Positions 33,019 through 45,300 of a stretch of 60,000 nucleotides of DNA are shown here, piece after piece. The notes beneath the pieces are model-generated. The model did no database searches, was not told where the DNA came from, and saw only the letters and a list, made by a program, of their open reading frames with translations. A program made the position numbers and the translations under genes. This DNA is from Takakia lepidozioides (Eukaryota; Streptophyta; Takakiopsida; Takakiales; Takakiaceae): positions 80,625,171-80,685,170 of the forward strand of contig CM060732.1 of assembly GCA_030704615.1 (NCBI GenBank), read 5' to 3'. Position 1 is the first letter of the stretch; every line of letters begins with the position of its first letter.

Positions 33019-36000
33019 TCAGTGTTGGGAACTAACCTGAGTCTGGCTACCACTGTAGCTCCCACCTTCCAAGAGCATATCCACAAGAGAAGTGGCTGCC
33101 TGGTGTTCAGCTTCGTGAATTGCTGAGCGCATGGCATTTAAAAGACTGCCATATGTGTTGCCATGGCCACGCTCAATTGCTTGTATGAAACAATATGTCA
33201 TCTCCCCAGTCGATGTAACTCCTTCTAGATCCTGCAAAGAGCCAAGAACTTCTGGCTGAGTGTCTTTCCTGGTCTACCCTAAAGGGGAAGTAACTCTTAA
33301 ATGTCTAGAGTTCCAGCTCTTGTCATATCAACATTAAAGCTTAAAACGACGTCAGCTACTCAATCACTAAGTCACGCCACTGGGTTTGTCACTCATCCAG
33401 TCGAGTGATTAGTCCAGGTCCACATAAGCGCAGAACTTGTCCCAAGACTCTGACTTTGTGAGGGTCCTTGCATGTTGAGCCAATCTCTGATTAGTTGCAC
33501 AGGGAAACTAATTCGTTACTGTTGAAAGAAGAGGGAGGTGCTGCCTCATAGGTTCCGATAGAGTCATGCAGAAGCCACAATAATCCTCATAACTACATAC
33601 TCCACAATGAAAAGAGAAGTATTATTGAGCTCAATTTTCTGTTCCAATCTTGTGACTGACCTTGAAAGCCACATAACTGTGACTAGGGACTGTGCGCCAT
33701 ACAATATCTGCAACAGCAGATAAATTGAAGACAGAAAACTTACGGACGTGTCAATCACACTTTGGTGGTCATCGCACCCACTGAATGAGTAGACTTCCCC
33801 GCCTGCTGTTCCCTTCCAAGTTCCGGATGATGGACGATGATCTTCCCAGTCAAACTGCCCACACCTGAAACATACATTAAGAAAGGTTGATAGGCAAAAT
33901 GGAACTTGTAAAAATAGGTGTTAGGCCACATGATTCAGTTAAGTGGTTCCAATCACACAGTTCTAACAAAAACACATGGAAAAATGCAAATGCTTGAGCC
34001 TTTCATTCTTCTTTCTTCACTGTCACCATAAAGTTTGGGCTTTACTTGAGAGTTGAAATCTGATTAGATCAGCAGGGAGAGTGAAAGTAGTTTGTCACAG
34101 GCCTAAAGGAGGAGACGGTGGAAGGCACTTCCCTTATTGCCCAAACCTAGGAAGACAATCAGAGGGGTCGGTTAGGGTGTAGTCCTCACCCATTGCATCT
34201 GTAGAGAAAGGGCAAATCCAGAACAGTGCCACTGTGGCAGGCATCCACAATTGCATGCAGGCGAACACCAGTTGGCAAGGGCCTCACAATTGTTGCATTG
34301 ATGACATCATCTATGATGGGGCCTGCTGTCCTGAAGTCAACAGGAACCAGTATCTCATCAAATCCATCAAGCTCTTCTCCATTCAAATTCTTCATTTGGG
34401 ATCCATGGCCAGAGAAGTGGAAGACAAGAGAGTCCCCAGATTGACAACCTTGCACCAGCCACTGTAGGGCATTCATTATATTTACCTTCGTTGGTTGTCT
34501 AGCAGGGTGTCGCTGCTCCTCTGCACATACAAGATGTCCCATAAGTTAGATTACGCTACAAATTTTCTTCCTTTCTTTAATAAAGTGCCATTGCCTTTCT
34601 TGTCCCCCCAACCCAAGGACACTTGCAGGCAGCAGCCAATAGCAAGACGATGAGACTCAGTTAGTAAGAACTGTGGTAATAAAGGACCTGAATCCTATGA
34701 CAGATAGACTGATGAGACCTAAGATTCGCGACTCACAACATATAGGACTTTGTCCAACCCAGACTAATGAAATTGAGAATGTACTCATGAGACATTGTTT
34801 GCCATAGCCTTGTGGCCTAAGATCCCGTGCCCAGTTTTGGCGGAACAAGAGGGAACATACTACCTTTGTGAGAGGCTCACTCCAGTAGTGGGACTGAAAT
34901 CCCTTCACACAAGCATCAATCTGCTGTGTGTGAGCTGCCCAGCAATTAGACCCAGCAGGCCCAGGGCTTTGGTCTCAGCCTCGAGATTTTGAAAGTTGGT
35001 GGACGAGGGACTGTTCCTGAAGAGGGTCGGTTTCTGATGAGATACCTTGGACATTGTATCAGAAACTGGATATCGTTCTATGTCAGGCTGTAGTGTGTTT
35101 CAAAGGTTTTCACAATCTCAATCATAGAGCTCGCCACTGCACCCTCATTATTCCTCAAAGCGCGTGCCATATTTTGGGAATTACAAATGCTGTAATTCCA
35201 ACCAGAATCTGAGGTGGTTCAAGTTTATCCCATGGTACAATTCTTCCCAATACATTTTCTTCTGAGCCTTTACTAGCTGATGTACATCTTTTCACAGCTG
35301 GTAATATGTAGACCACAGCTCGCTGTCATCTTTGATGTTACAGGAGTCCCTATAGAGCCCAACTACTGGCAATCTTAAGCTTGATCTCCTTGATCCACCA
35401 ATTCACTACAGTTAGTTTCCTTCCAATGATTGGACATACTATCTTGACCTCTTTCCTCTGGAATTTTGCTATGCGCCACTTTCAAATTCAACATTCCACA
35501 GATCTCTTAGTGTTGAGAATACACTTTTTGATCTCAGTCCACACCAGAAAGTGGTCAGAAGTACCAACATCGGTTCTATCAACAAACACTTCAGCACACT
35601 GAGGAAACAATTCCTTATCCACCATGATACGAATCACAATGGACAGTTCCCCAGTTGGGATTTCTTAAGAGTCCACTGCAAAGGGTCTTCTTTTGACCTA
35701 TTGTTCAAGGTCAAATGCTGAAGCTCTGCCAGGCAATTGATAAGCAGCTTGCTGTTGGGTCATACTCCCCCAGAAAGCCCAACGACGTTGTCCTGTCGAA
35801 GACCCTTGCCCACCCGGGCATTAAAGTCTCCTAACAAGACCACGTGGCCTTTGGCAAGGAACTTAGCCCAAAAATACGTGAGAGAGAGAGAGAGACAGAA
35901 CTGACCCTAGAAAATTTTGGCTATTCATATCACACTGCACCCATGATACCGAGAGTTTAGGTCAAAAGTAATACATCCAGAAATCTATCCTGGTAGCCTT

Positions 36001-37052
36001 GTTGCCATAGACACCATGACCAACTTGAAGATGGGCAGATCACAAGTAATAAGGGTACACGCGGAAGGGGCGGCACACAAAGAAAGCAGTAAATTAGTTT
36101 TATCCTCTTGGAAACCCCATCTAGTGAACAACGTACCTGTCAGCATGAGAATAGAGGATTCAGGAAAGTGGAACTTGGTAGTGAGCATGTACTTCATGCA
36201 GTTAGCATCATTCAAGCATCCCTTGAGCTCCACGGGTGTGTTGCGGTATGTGATGCCACAAACCACCGCCCTCTTGGTACCCTGTGAGTTTACTGGCAGC
36301 GGTGAATACTGCAAGGGATTTGGAGTTGAAAGGTGTCGATACAAATGGACACCATTTGTGGGGATTGGAACCAAGGGTTCATGGGGAAGAGTAAGAAAAG
36401 GATTTTTTCCTTTGTGACCATGTGAGGAAGGCTGAGGAGGATGGATAGTGTTTTCCCCTTTGGGCAAAGAAGGGGAGGTGGTCTGAGACTCAGGGGAGGG
36501 ACAGGGGTCCACCGATGAAGACGGAAGAGATGATTGTCCAATGGTTAAAGAGTCGGATGCAGGATGCTCTTTGATGACTGAAGCAGGGGTGCCCAGGTTG
36601 AAAGACAGAGAGTGTTTATAGGTTAAAGAGAAGGGGGGTAAACGCTGGACTCTTCGTGAGAGAGAGTGTTCATATGGAAAATACTGGTGAGGGGTGTGAT
36701 GTCCACTCAGCAGTGAAGGGGAGCTTGAGGAATACACATTTAAACCAGAATGGGAGGATGAATCCTTGTGAATCCGAGAATTAGATAAGAAGGACATACT
36801 AGTGCAAGAACTACATGATATAAGTTGATGAACCGCAGCTGAGCATTGACCACTGGATGAAGACAGCAGATATGTTTCGTGTCCACTTGGCAAAGTGTTA
36901 GAGGAGGAAGGTTTCGGGGACCGAGGAGCCTCCAATGAGCAAGTGGCTATGGAAATCACTTCCAAGCAGCTCTCACATACAAAAGCAGGAGCATCTGGGA
37001 GTAGTTCCAGTGATTGTCCCCTGTGGCAATTGCTACAAATCATATGGCCCAT
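33019..37052 (-). CDS. Type I metacaspase with LSD1-like zinc finger and very long prodomain
   Basis: Metacaspases are calcium-dependent cysteine proteases that cut after Arg or Lys, and type I forms regulate plant cell death and protein quality. Exon 1 (36,137-37,052) starts at ATG with a CxxC...CxxC finger (CSNCHRGQ to FVCESC, residues 6-29). A Ser/Pro-rich stretch of about 220 residues follows, then the p20 start KRAVVCGITYRNTPVELKGC. Exon 2 (34,190-34,520) carries the catalytic His in FHFSGHGSQ (H344) and Cys in VDACHSGT (C400). Exon 3 (33,744-33,864) carries WEDHRPSSGTWKGTAGGE and SGCDDHQSVIDTS. Exon 4 (33,037-33,231) carries STGEMTYCFIQAIERG and MLLEGGSYSGSQTQ. All junctions are GT-AG and in phase. 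Reading through the last donor gives a stop at 33,019. The usual short final exon was not found. The order and lack of a long p20-p10 linker mark type I. The prodomain is two to three times the usual plant length. Confidence 0.92.
35320..35900 (-). mobile_element. LINE endonuclease-domain fragment in metacaspase intron 1
   Basis: On the minus strand the text KGHVVLLGDFNARVGKG (near 35,860-35,810) and, further on, DRTDVGTSDHFLVWTEIKK (near 35,575-35,520) are the D-N and SDH motifs of the apurinic-type endonuclease of non-LTR retrotransposons. Frame changes and stops (one right after LSGGV) break it, and no reverse transcriptase is present. It lies in the same orientation as the host gene inside its 1.6-kb first intron (34,521-36,136), so it is transcribed with it and must be spliced out. 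Confidence 0.8.
35881..35894 (+). repeat. AG microsatellite
   Basis: Seven GA/AG dinucleotides in metacaspase intron 1, next to the LINE fragment. Confidence 0.85.
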
Positions 37053-39030
37053 TGAACTCCTCTTCAGCTTTCAGTGTTTAACAACATTCGTTGCTCACTC
37101 CAAATTCAATTGTAGATTGTCCATCGGGCTGCATCTCATTCCACTGGATTCCCACATGTGTCTGTATCTTTTCTAGTACACCTGCAGTCAATACAGCAAT
37201 AACAAACCATTATCTTAAACGATCATTAACAAACAAACAATCGATTCATGACATCAAATGTGGCAGAAAGATCTCTATAAAAATTCTTCCCCCTTCTGCG
37301 TCAACCTATCCTACAATACTGCAGTCAAATATGTCGCGTGCCAGGAAAAAATCTTTCATTAACTTATCTGGCTGCATTTTCATGTAGAGATCTTCGTAAT
37401 CAATCAAGACCAAGCTCTCACCTAATTACTGCAAGAGATTCGTTGCTCAAGTAATGATAAACACTTATTATGCAATAATACCGCTTCTGCATTCGACACC
37501 GCCAGCTACTTCAGGCATCCTCGCTCTCTCTCTTAACTTGCCCCTGGCAGAGAAGTACTGTGTTCATGCTTGTTCTACCATGTCAGTGTCCATCAAACGA
37601 TCTGTCTCTCTGCATCTCTCTTCCACCTCGTAAATTTCCATTTCATCCTTCAACAGCACTACAAAGATGCGATTCCACCTTCATTATGGTCCATCATCCA
37701 CACCAGAGAGAGATGCTGTAGAAATGCTAAGCTAAAAGCAAGTACTCACAGGTGAATCAAATGCGCGAGCACTGCTCCCCATCTTTTCGTTTGAATGAAG
37801 TTTTCTCGTGAATTGCAGCTACAACAAACATCCAGTCTCCTTCATGTGTCTCTTTGTTACCAGTCTGTGAAGGATTGATTCCCACACGCAATTCGATGAC
37901 GAGACAATGGCTGCGAGTGTAACCTTGACCGGGGCCTCTTCCCCACACTACAACTCCAATCTTTCACCATGGCCACAGAGGATGGAACTGTCAGTTTCTT
38001 CACTCAGGACAACTCTGTTTTGTCTCTTCTCATCCGCTTCTTCACGGAAAAAATTCATACGCCATAGCTGGCCTGTCCCTAACTTACACCATCGCTACAA
38101 ATGCAAAGCTGCACCATAACTTCACCAACGCAGCACGTTCATGCTCGCAGAATCAGCTCCAAACAATGATACCTCCGTCCCGCACATATACAGCAGCTTC
38201 AAGTTGCTTCTTGCTTCAAGTTGCACAATTCTGGTCATTCTCCACAAGCTCCCCCTCCTATCAACTGTGCCTTAGAATTTTGTGTGGCCTCGTTGGAAGG
38301 AGGCTGTCGGGCGCAGAGGGGACTATGCTCTGACATCGGGCCCACCACATTCAGATGCATTCCTTCCGTCACCTCCTTCAGTGAGTGAGCCTGCACCACA
38401 GCCAGCCTTTACCAGAATCACCTAAAGTCCACCTCCAGTCTATATATAGACGCAGCTTGCGATGTCTTGAGCTTGTTTTGCAGGGCTTCGGTGCTAAAGG
38501 TCAACTGGAACAAATCTGCGGCCATCCTATCCAGTAACGAAGTAAGATTCCAATCGGAAAATAAAAATCGCGTTAAACCTATGAGCACAAATCAGCTCCG
38601 CTTTTCGTGACCATCGGATAACAGGTTAAAGTTACAGTAGTACTGAAGCAGGGTTATGACCTTCACAGATACGATCTCCAGGGCTTGTTGGCTCTTTGCG
38701 AGTCGGAGAGTACTGATTCGTGTCCTCTTACATTGTCCAGACCAGTTGTAACCTACCGAAAGAGACACCTTCGTGGCTCGGTCCAGTAAACCCCGACTCT
38801 CTTGACAGGCGCCTCAAATCCAGGAAAGTCCCCGGGCCAGGACTCTCTCTACCTCTTACAAATACTCCCCTCCGGATTCTATCGAGACGTAGTCGTCCAT
38901 GGCAAATGGTCCCATGGGAGATGGCCGGCGTCCAATGGAAGCAAAAGCAGCCACGCTTTGTCCCCATGCAGTCCATGGCGACTAGAAACAAGCTGTCAGG
39001 ATCCATCACAGGGCATCCAACAAAGCCACG
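37053..39030. other. Intergenic region with likely metacaspase 5' UTR and promoter
   Basis: The metacaspase reads leftwards from 37,052 and the primase rightwards from 39,351, so this 2-kb gap holds their divergent promoters. On the minus strand an acceptor-like CTGCAG near 37,180 may end a 5' UTR intron. Near 38,275-38,350 the text GAATTTTGTGTGGCCTCG plus GCAGAGGGGAC matches the repeat-rich zone at 21,292-21,370, so a dispersed repeat has also landed here. No convincing ORF. Confidence 0.45.
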
Positions 39031-39336
39031 CTAAAGGCCAACACCCAAAATCACAATTACATGCAAGAAAATAAGAACAACAATGAGAGCCAGAACCACT
39101 ATCACGACCACTCCCACCATGGCCACGATCGCGACCATAGCTTTGGTTTTAGTGTCCATCATGCAGCAGTCTTCGACTACCGCCGGCCGTGGAATAGCCG
39201 GGCGAAGCGAAGCACCCGCCGGGTGTTTCCCGCGCTTTTTTTTCTCCTGAGAGAGAAGATCCGTGCGAGACAGATCGAGGCGTGAGAGATTGAAGGAGGA
39301 GGAGAAGGGAGGGGAAGAAGACAGAGGAGGACGCAT
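39031..39336 (-). CDS. Possible small membrane protein, divergent to primase
   Basis: A minus-strand ATG ORF of 101 codons, or of 43 codons if the internal ATG at 39,162 is used. The short version is almost wholly hydrophobic: after MMDTKTKAMV come about 30 residues of V, I, A, L and M ending GVGL at the stop, enough for one long membrane span. The long version would start 15 bases from the primase ATG, so the short one fits better with a shared bidirectional promoter. There is no known family. A chance ORF in the primase 5' region is quite possible. Confidence 0.22.
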   Translation of the reverse strand: MRPPLSSSPPFSSSFNLSRLDLSRTDLLSQEKKKRGKHPAGASLRPAIPRPAVVEDCCMMDTKTKAMVAIVAMVGVVVIVVLALIVVLIFLHVIVILGVGL

Positions 39337-39350
39337 CGCAGGAAGAGCGA

Positions 39351-42300
39351 ATGGATTTCAAAGCGGCTACAAACAGGCGGGCTTCGAATGGCGGGGGAGG
39401 GATGCTTGGGAGTGCCGGGGGAGGAGGTAGTCGGTTGTCGTTGTATCAGGTAGCTCCTTGTGTCGAAGTTTCTCTTGAAGAATTTGAGCAGTTCGCCTTG
39501 GACCGTTTGCGTGGTACGCTCTCTATCTTGTCTTGGCCAAGCACGCTCCAATGAGGACCAGATTAGTGTTTGACTGTAGATTCGAGAAGGGAATGCACAG
39601 AGTTGTAGGTGTGGGGTTACGAAGGTACAGAAAGACGAAAAGAGAGTGGAATTTGAAATGTGGAGTGGCTGCATACAATTCTCATTCATTGAGTGGAAGA
39701 ATTCTTCGTCATGTTCTTGCTGCTAGAGATCGATCCTACGACAAGCTTCATACAGGCGATAAAATTTTCCGATTTGTGTTTAAAAGTTGACGAGAGGACG
39801 CAAAAAAACTCAATGGTTCTAGCCAGGCTCTGGTTGGGAGGAAATGAACTAGGAGAAGCATTACAGTGCGGGCGATTTGACCTATGGTATTTGTGAGCAG
39901 TCCTGAAAGGCATTGAGGAGGCTCGATCGCGGGGCAAGAGAGCTGAAGAAGTGGAAACTGTGGTATGTACTAATTGGTTAAAATCCATGATCTGTCTTAT
40001 AAAGAGTACGCCACTTTCTGCATGCTCGATCAGCTTGGCCGTGTAACGAGAGTAGTTGTTTTTGCCATGCAGCAGAAAATTTGGTAAATTGTGGAAGTCT
40101 CAGATAGTATTTGTGTGCACGTTGAAGGGACGTTCTATGCTTGCAAACTATTAAAGGTTCCCAAGCATTATTCTCCAGATAATGTTTGAAAGAACAAGAT
40201 CTTTTGAGATGATGTTGACTGTGGTAACAGGTAAGTGATCTATGGAGAAAGCACATGCGTACAGTAAATGCAGCAGACGCTCAGAACAAGGACCTCATCT
40301 CTCACTTTGTATTGCGCTTGGTATATTGTCGAACGTAAGCTCTGCCATAACCCCCTCCTCTGCAAGGGTTGCTATGCCCTTTTTGAACTCTGTGTAGTTT
40401 TATATTCACATTTGGAGGAACATATTACCAATTACTTGGAGTTATTAGAGAAGGATTGTTTCTGACTACACTTTGGCACAACGAAATTGTTCCATAGTTC
40501 CTGCTGATTGTCTTTGTTATTGGCATTCCAAGATTTCTGAGAGGGGAAGGGGAGCAAGAGTGCAAAGGGAAGAGGCAGATAATGTCACTGAACAAACAGT
40601 TGTTGGAATGGCACGGTTGTGAAATGTCTTGCCAATGCGAGATTCTATTTCAATCTCTCTCCAAATTAAGAATATCACATGACATTCACAGGGAGGAACT
40701 CCGTAGATGGTTTTTGGCAATGGAGACTTCACTCTTTCGGCAACGATTCCGTGGTGAAACCCCTGAGTCTCAGGTTTCTTACTGTCTGCCCTTCACCTGT
40801 TTTCTTTGCATGTTTTTGGGATCGTCTTTAGAATTTTTTAGAAGCTAAGCTCAGTTGCACTTTTGACAGAGGTGGTTCATGCAATACTGCAAGCTTCCAT
40901 ACAAGGCAATCAGCGCATCAGAGTTCGAGGTACATGTGACCATATCTTATCTGTTTTATTAACTGATTTGGGGGTCTCTTCTAAGACCATTTTCTGCCTA
41001 ACTTGCAATGCTTGTTATCCTCAGTTTCATAAGCTGTGACAGTGCTCAACAATAAGGGGATGCTCAGTTGCATGTACCACTTCACAAACAATTTTGTAAC
41101 ATGATTTGCATTCTGCATTATGTGGCCCCTTTGAACCAGACTATAATGTGACCTTGTGTTTTCTGTCAGGGCAGGCAGTGAAAGACAAGCTAGGGCAAGT
41201 GGCACGCTCATTAAATCAACCCTTGCCCAATTGTAAGTCATTGGCGCTGTCATACATTCAATTATGCATACTCGAACATTTACATATTTTCATGGCATTA
41301 GACCATCATACTCAGAGTCAGAACTGAACAAGTACATTTCTTATCAATTTCCACCTTGGCAGACCAGAATGGTTCTCGAAAGGAAGGAGGATTCCATCAT
41401 TATGGAAAAGTAATAGCATGTTAATAGGGTTGTGCTATGGCAATATCATTTCTACACATGCATTCTGTATATATAAATGTATTCAGGCTGACTAGACTGT
41501 CAGAGATGTGAAATTCTGGTAGCATACAGTTCCTCAGCTTACTGTGTGAAAGACAAGGCCGTATCTAGTACTTGAAATGATCTCCTTTTTCCTCTACTGA
41601 TGGACAATGGCTTGCTGTGCATCTATCTTGTGCCTGGTGAACATAGCCGACAGCGCCTTCTATAAGGTGTGAGCTCTACATACCATATCAATGTAATTAG
41701 ACATGTGGTAAATGTAATGTGATGGTGGAAAACTTTGCGGGTAAGTACTTGAAAAGCATGCTTGTTTTCTGGACGTCTTTGGCAAATTGTATTACCCTCA
41801 GAGTTCTATTTTCTGGTTGTGATATGAGACCAAATGTGGGTTTTGCTGGCTGACTAGCTTTTTAACAAAAAATTTGTTGGTCAGAATTTGAGGGAAAGGA
41901 GAAAGAAATGAAATGATACTTTATGATGTCTAGGAAGCTCAAAGAGGTTATGGGACAAGAGAAAAGCATGTTACAAGAAAGAGAGAGGGGCCCTCCACGA
42001 GCAGCACAAAAACAACTATTGCTCAAGGGATAGCCTAACAGATTCTGATCCTCATTGTGGAAATCAATGGTGGTGAGCAGGTTCCATTTGAGGAGGTCCC
42101 AGAGTTAGTAGGGAACCGGAAAGTGTTTTTGCAGCGAGGGCACGCTTTTGTTCCAAAGGATCAGGTGAAGAAATTTCATATATTTCCAAAATCTTTGCAT
42201 TCATCATTTTTGTGTTCTGTAGTTTGGGTCAGGCTTTTCGTCTTTTCGTGCTTACCACATGGTTTGTTTGTCATTCTGTTTTCTTTATCGTAACAGTCTC

Positions 42301-45300
42301 GATTTGAAAGTCTTAGGAGCCTGTCCCTGTTATTCAAGAAATGGTTGCATTGACTGCTGACTCTGTAAGCTACAAGGCAGCTGTGTCGTCTGTTTGTTTG
42401 GTTGTTTTTTTCCTTTGTTTTCTGTGTCTATAATGTTCTGTGTTTTCTCCCTCATCTTTTGTTAGACAGGCTTACAAGTTGTTCCTGCAATGAGATATAT
42501 TGCCTTGAATATGGTCTCCTTGTTCTCTTTTTACATTGTCTACCTTTAAGTCTGGACATTATTATGGAATTTTACTTGGATATTATATTGGGATGAGATG
42601 ATGTCTCTCCCTAAGTAGTTGCTGAGGGGAAGTCAGAGCTGTTTAGCTGTTTAGTAGGGCGTGTGTAGACCTGTGGTTTCTTCTGCAAACTAACATTTTC
42701 TGCTATGGGATGGAGCAGCTGGTGTCGATTGTGGCAAATCATTTTCGTGCACGGCTTTCAAAGGCCCTTGTTCTCACCAACAGGTCGGTCACGAGTCTCC
42801 ATATCATCTTCAACGTGGAAAAACGTACATTTGATGTGGCAAAAGGACTGACAGAGATGAACAAACAAACCAGCTTTATGGGTGCACAAACAGAGGTAGA
42901 CTGATAAAAGGACAACATGGACACAGAGATGGACACAATCTAGATAAACTCAAATATGTTTGGAAATGTTTCAATCATCCTGACGTTATATCTCAAGATG
43001 GGTGTGAGACGCTCTCTCTCTTTCTCCTCCCACTTAGACATCATGCTCCAGGTCATTTGTTTACACGTTTCACTTGCCATGTTTTGTGCCAGGAAATGGA
43101 TGGCAACAATTGCCGAGGAAGAAAAGGATCGCCTTACTCCAGTGGGTGCCTCTCTCCCTTTTTAATCTTTTGTAGTTCTACTTTGTGCCATGGGTCCTAT
43201 GGCCTCTGATGGATGTAATAACTCTCTTACATTCTTCTCATGTACAGACAAGAGAAAACTCCATCGTGTATGAGGCTTCATAGGAGGAGGAACCACGATA
43301 TGTTTTTTTCTCATCTCTTGTGTTTTCTGGTACCCAATAGTGTCTTGGTGGATACATCAGAAGGCACAAATGAGGGATTAGTTATGACCACTGCTTTTGA
43401 CATGGGTGGCCTTCTTCAGTGTGAAGCTGACTACTAGAACACCCAGGTTTTTTGTCACCATTAAGATGACAAGCTTGACTTTCCTGGTATTGGATTTGAG
43501 GGCAGATTGTGGAGGCCTTGAGCATGCGCTATTTGGGTGCTGACTACTCTCAGGTGTTCCACCTTTTCCCTCCTCCTTGTGCTTGTTTCCTTTGAAAACT
43601 ACATAAGAGCATGCAACAATACACACACATCTCGGAGCAGAGGGACACAACAATCATACAGGCATAGAGAACAAACAGACAATCAAGTGTGTTCATTATG
43701 TTAGTGGTAGACCTCAGAAAAGGTTCTAGTTAGACTAAAGAAGGTGGTTTCATGAACTCTCTGGTCTTGCAGCCAAAGAATAAAACTTTTGTAGGCCTTC
43801 AAGACTTGGACAGCCTGGCACAGAGGTCCTTCCCTCTCTGCATGCGGCATCTCTACATCAAGGTAACTTCTGAATGTTGGAGTTCTTCAAATTACCAGAT
43901 GAGTAGGATATGTTGGAGTTCTGGTCAAAATTGTTGTTGATTTTGCTGTTATCTTGTTAGTCTGGTAGCGATATCTGACATTCTCTTTCTGTTGTCTCTT
44001 GGGCCCTTTGGGCTTTCCACGGATGTAATAAAGTCTTTCTCCGCGGACGTTATAAAGCACCATTTCATTTCATTCTTCATGCTGTGCCAGAAATGCATGC
44101 AACAATCCAGTATTCCTCAGCTCACCCTTTTGAGACTCGTATGTCTGGCCTCCATATCCTCTGTTTGGATGTTCTGATTGTGGCTATTAACATTTGTGTT
44201 TAAGAGACTGCTGCAGTTGAAAGAGGACCATCATCTCCGGCATGGAGGCCGCCAACAGCTTGGCCTTTTTCTCAAGGTAAAAAACATTCCTTTCCCTAGG
44301 TCTTAGAAACAGCAGTACTAATCATTCGTTCACTTGAAAGTAATATACCAAGGGTAGAGGGTGGGAATTCTTTTTGTGCAGAAATGATGATAGTTGCTCA
44401 AGGGATAACCCACCTTCTGCATCCAGGCTATGAGAAAACTCAGGAGTTATGTTTCCGTCGTCAATTGCCAGTGGAGGCAATATGAACTCAGACAACGTCA
44501 ATGTTTTCTGAGATGGGGGTTTGGTTGCAGGGTATGGGTTTGAAGTTAGAGGATGCATTGGCATTCTGGAGAGCAGAATTCTCTCAAAAGGTCCCGGCTT
44601 CTCTCCTTGCCTTTGGCAGTTTATGTTGTCCTGGGTCAGGCCTTATTCAAAAGAAACTCCTTAAGGAAATGCCAGCTGTAGCTATGTTTTATCTTATGAT
44701 ACCAAGGAATACCAAAGGTCATGTGTCTCGTGTTGAAGAAAGTTTTACTCTAGTGCAGATGTGGTTTGGGGACGCAGATGGGGGTTGAGAAGTTTGACAA
44801 GGAGTATGCATACAACGTACGTCACAACTATGGGAAAGAGGGCAAGCGAACGGTATCTGTTCTCTCTCCTTCTTGCTTGTTTTTTATTAAGAGGAAAGGG
44901 ACAAGAACCCCTTCACAAAAGAGAAAATGAAATGAAAATGGTAACTGATTGCCTTGATTGTGATGGAAGAGTGTACCTGAACATGGAATTCTGTTGCTAT
45001 TGTTGCATCCCATGGGGGCAGGACTACACACCATATTCATGCATGAAGATTATCATGGCAACGCCCGGAGTTGGGGACCACCATGGCTGCCCCTTTCGCC
45101 ATTTCAGGTGGTCCTTTGCCGATCCCACGCCCACATGCTGATGCATGCAATTGAGGTCTGAAAGGTCTGCATAAATGCAGCTATCATGGACTCAAGGAAC
45201 AAACAGACACAGACATAACAACCATTCTGGTGGTAACCTCCACAGATACGCACTCTATGGACATAGCTTGGCATACCATTGTGACCATTTATTGAGAGGA

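Noticed and set aside
34657-34908. Minus-strand ORF of 83 codons in metacaspase intron 1
   Set aside because: Starts at a non-splice position, does not continue the LINE fragment and does not fit the metacaspase phase.
36016-36417. Plus-strand ORF of 133 codons
   Set aside because: Antisense of metacaspase exon 1.
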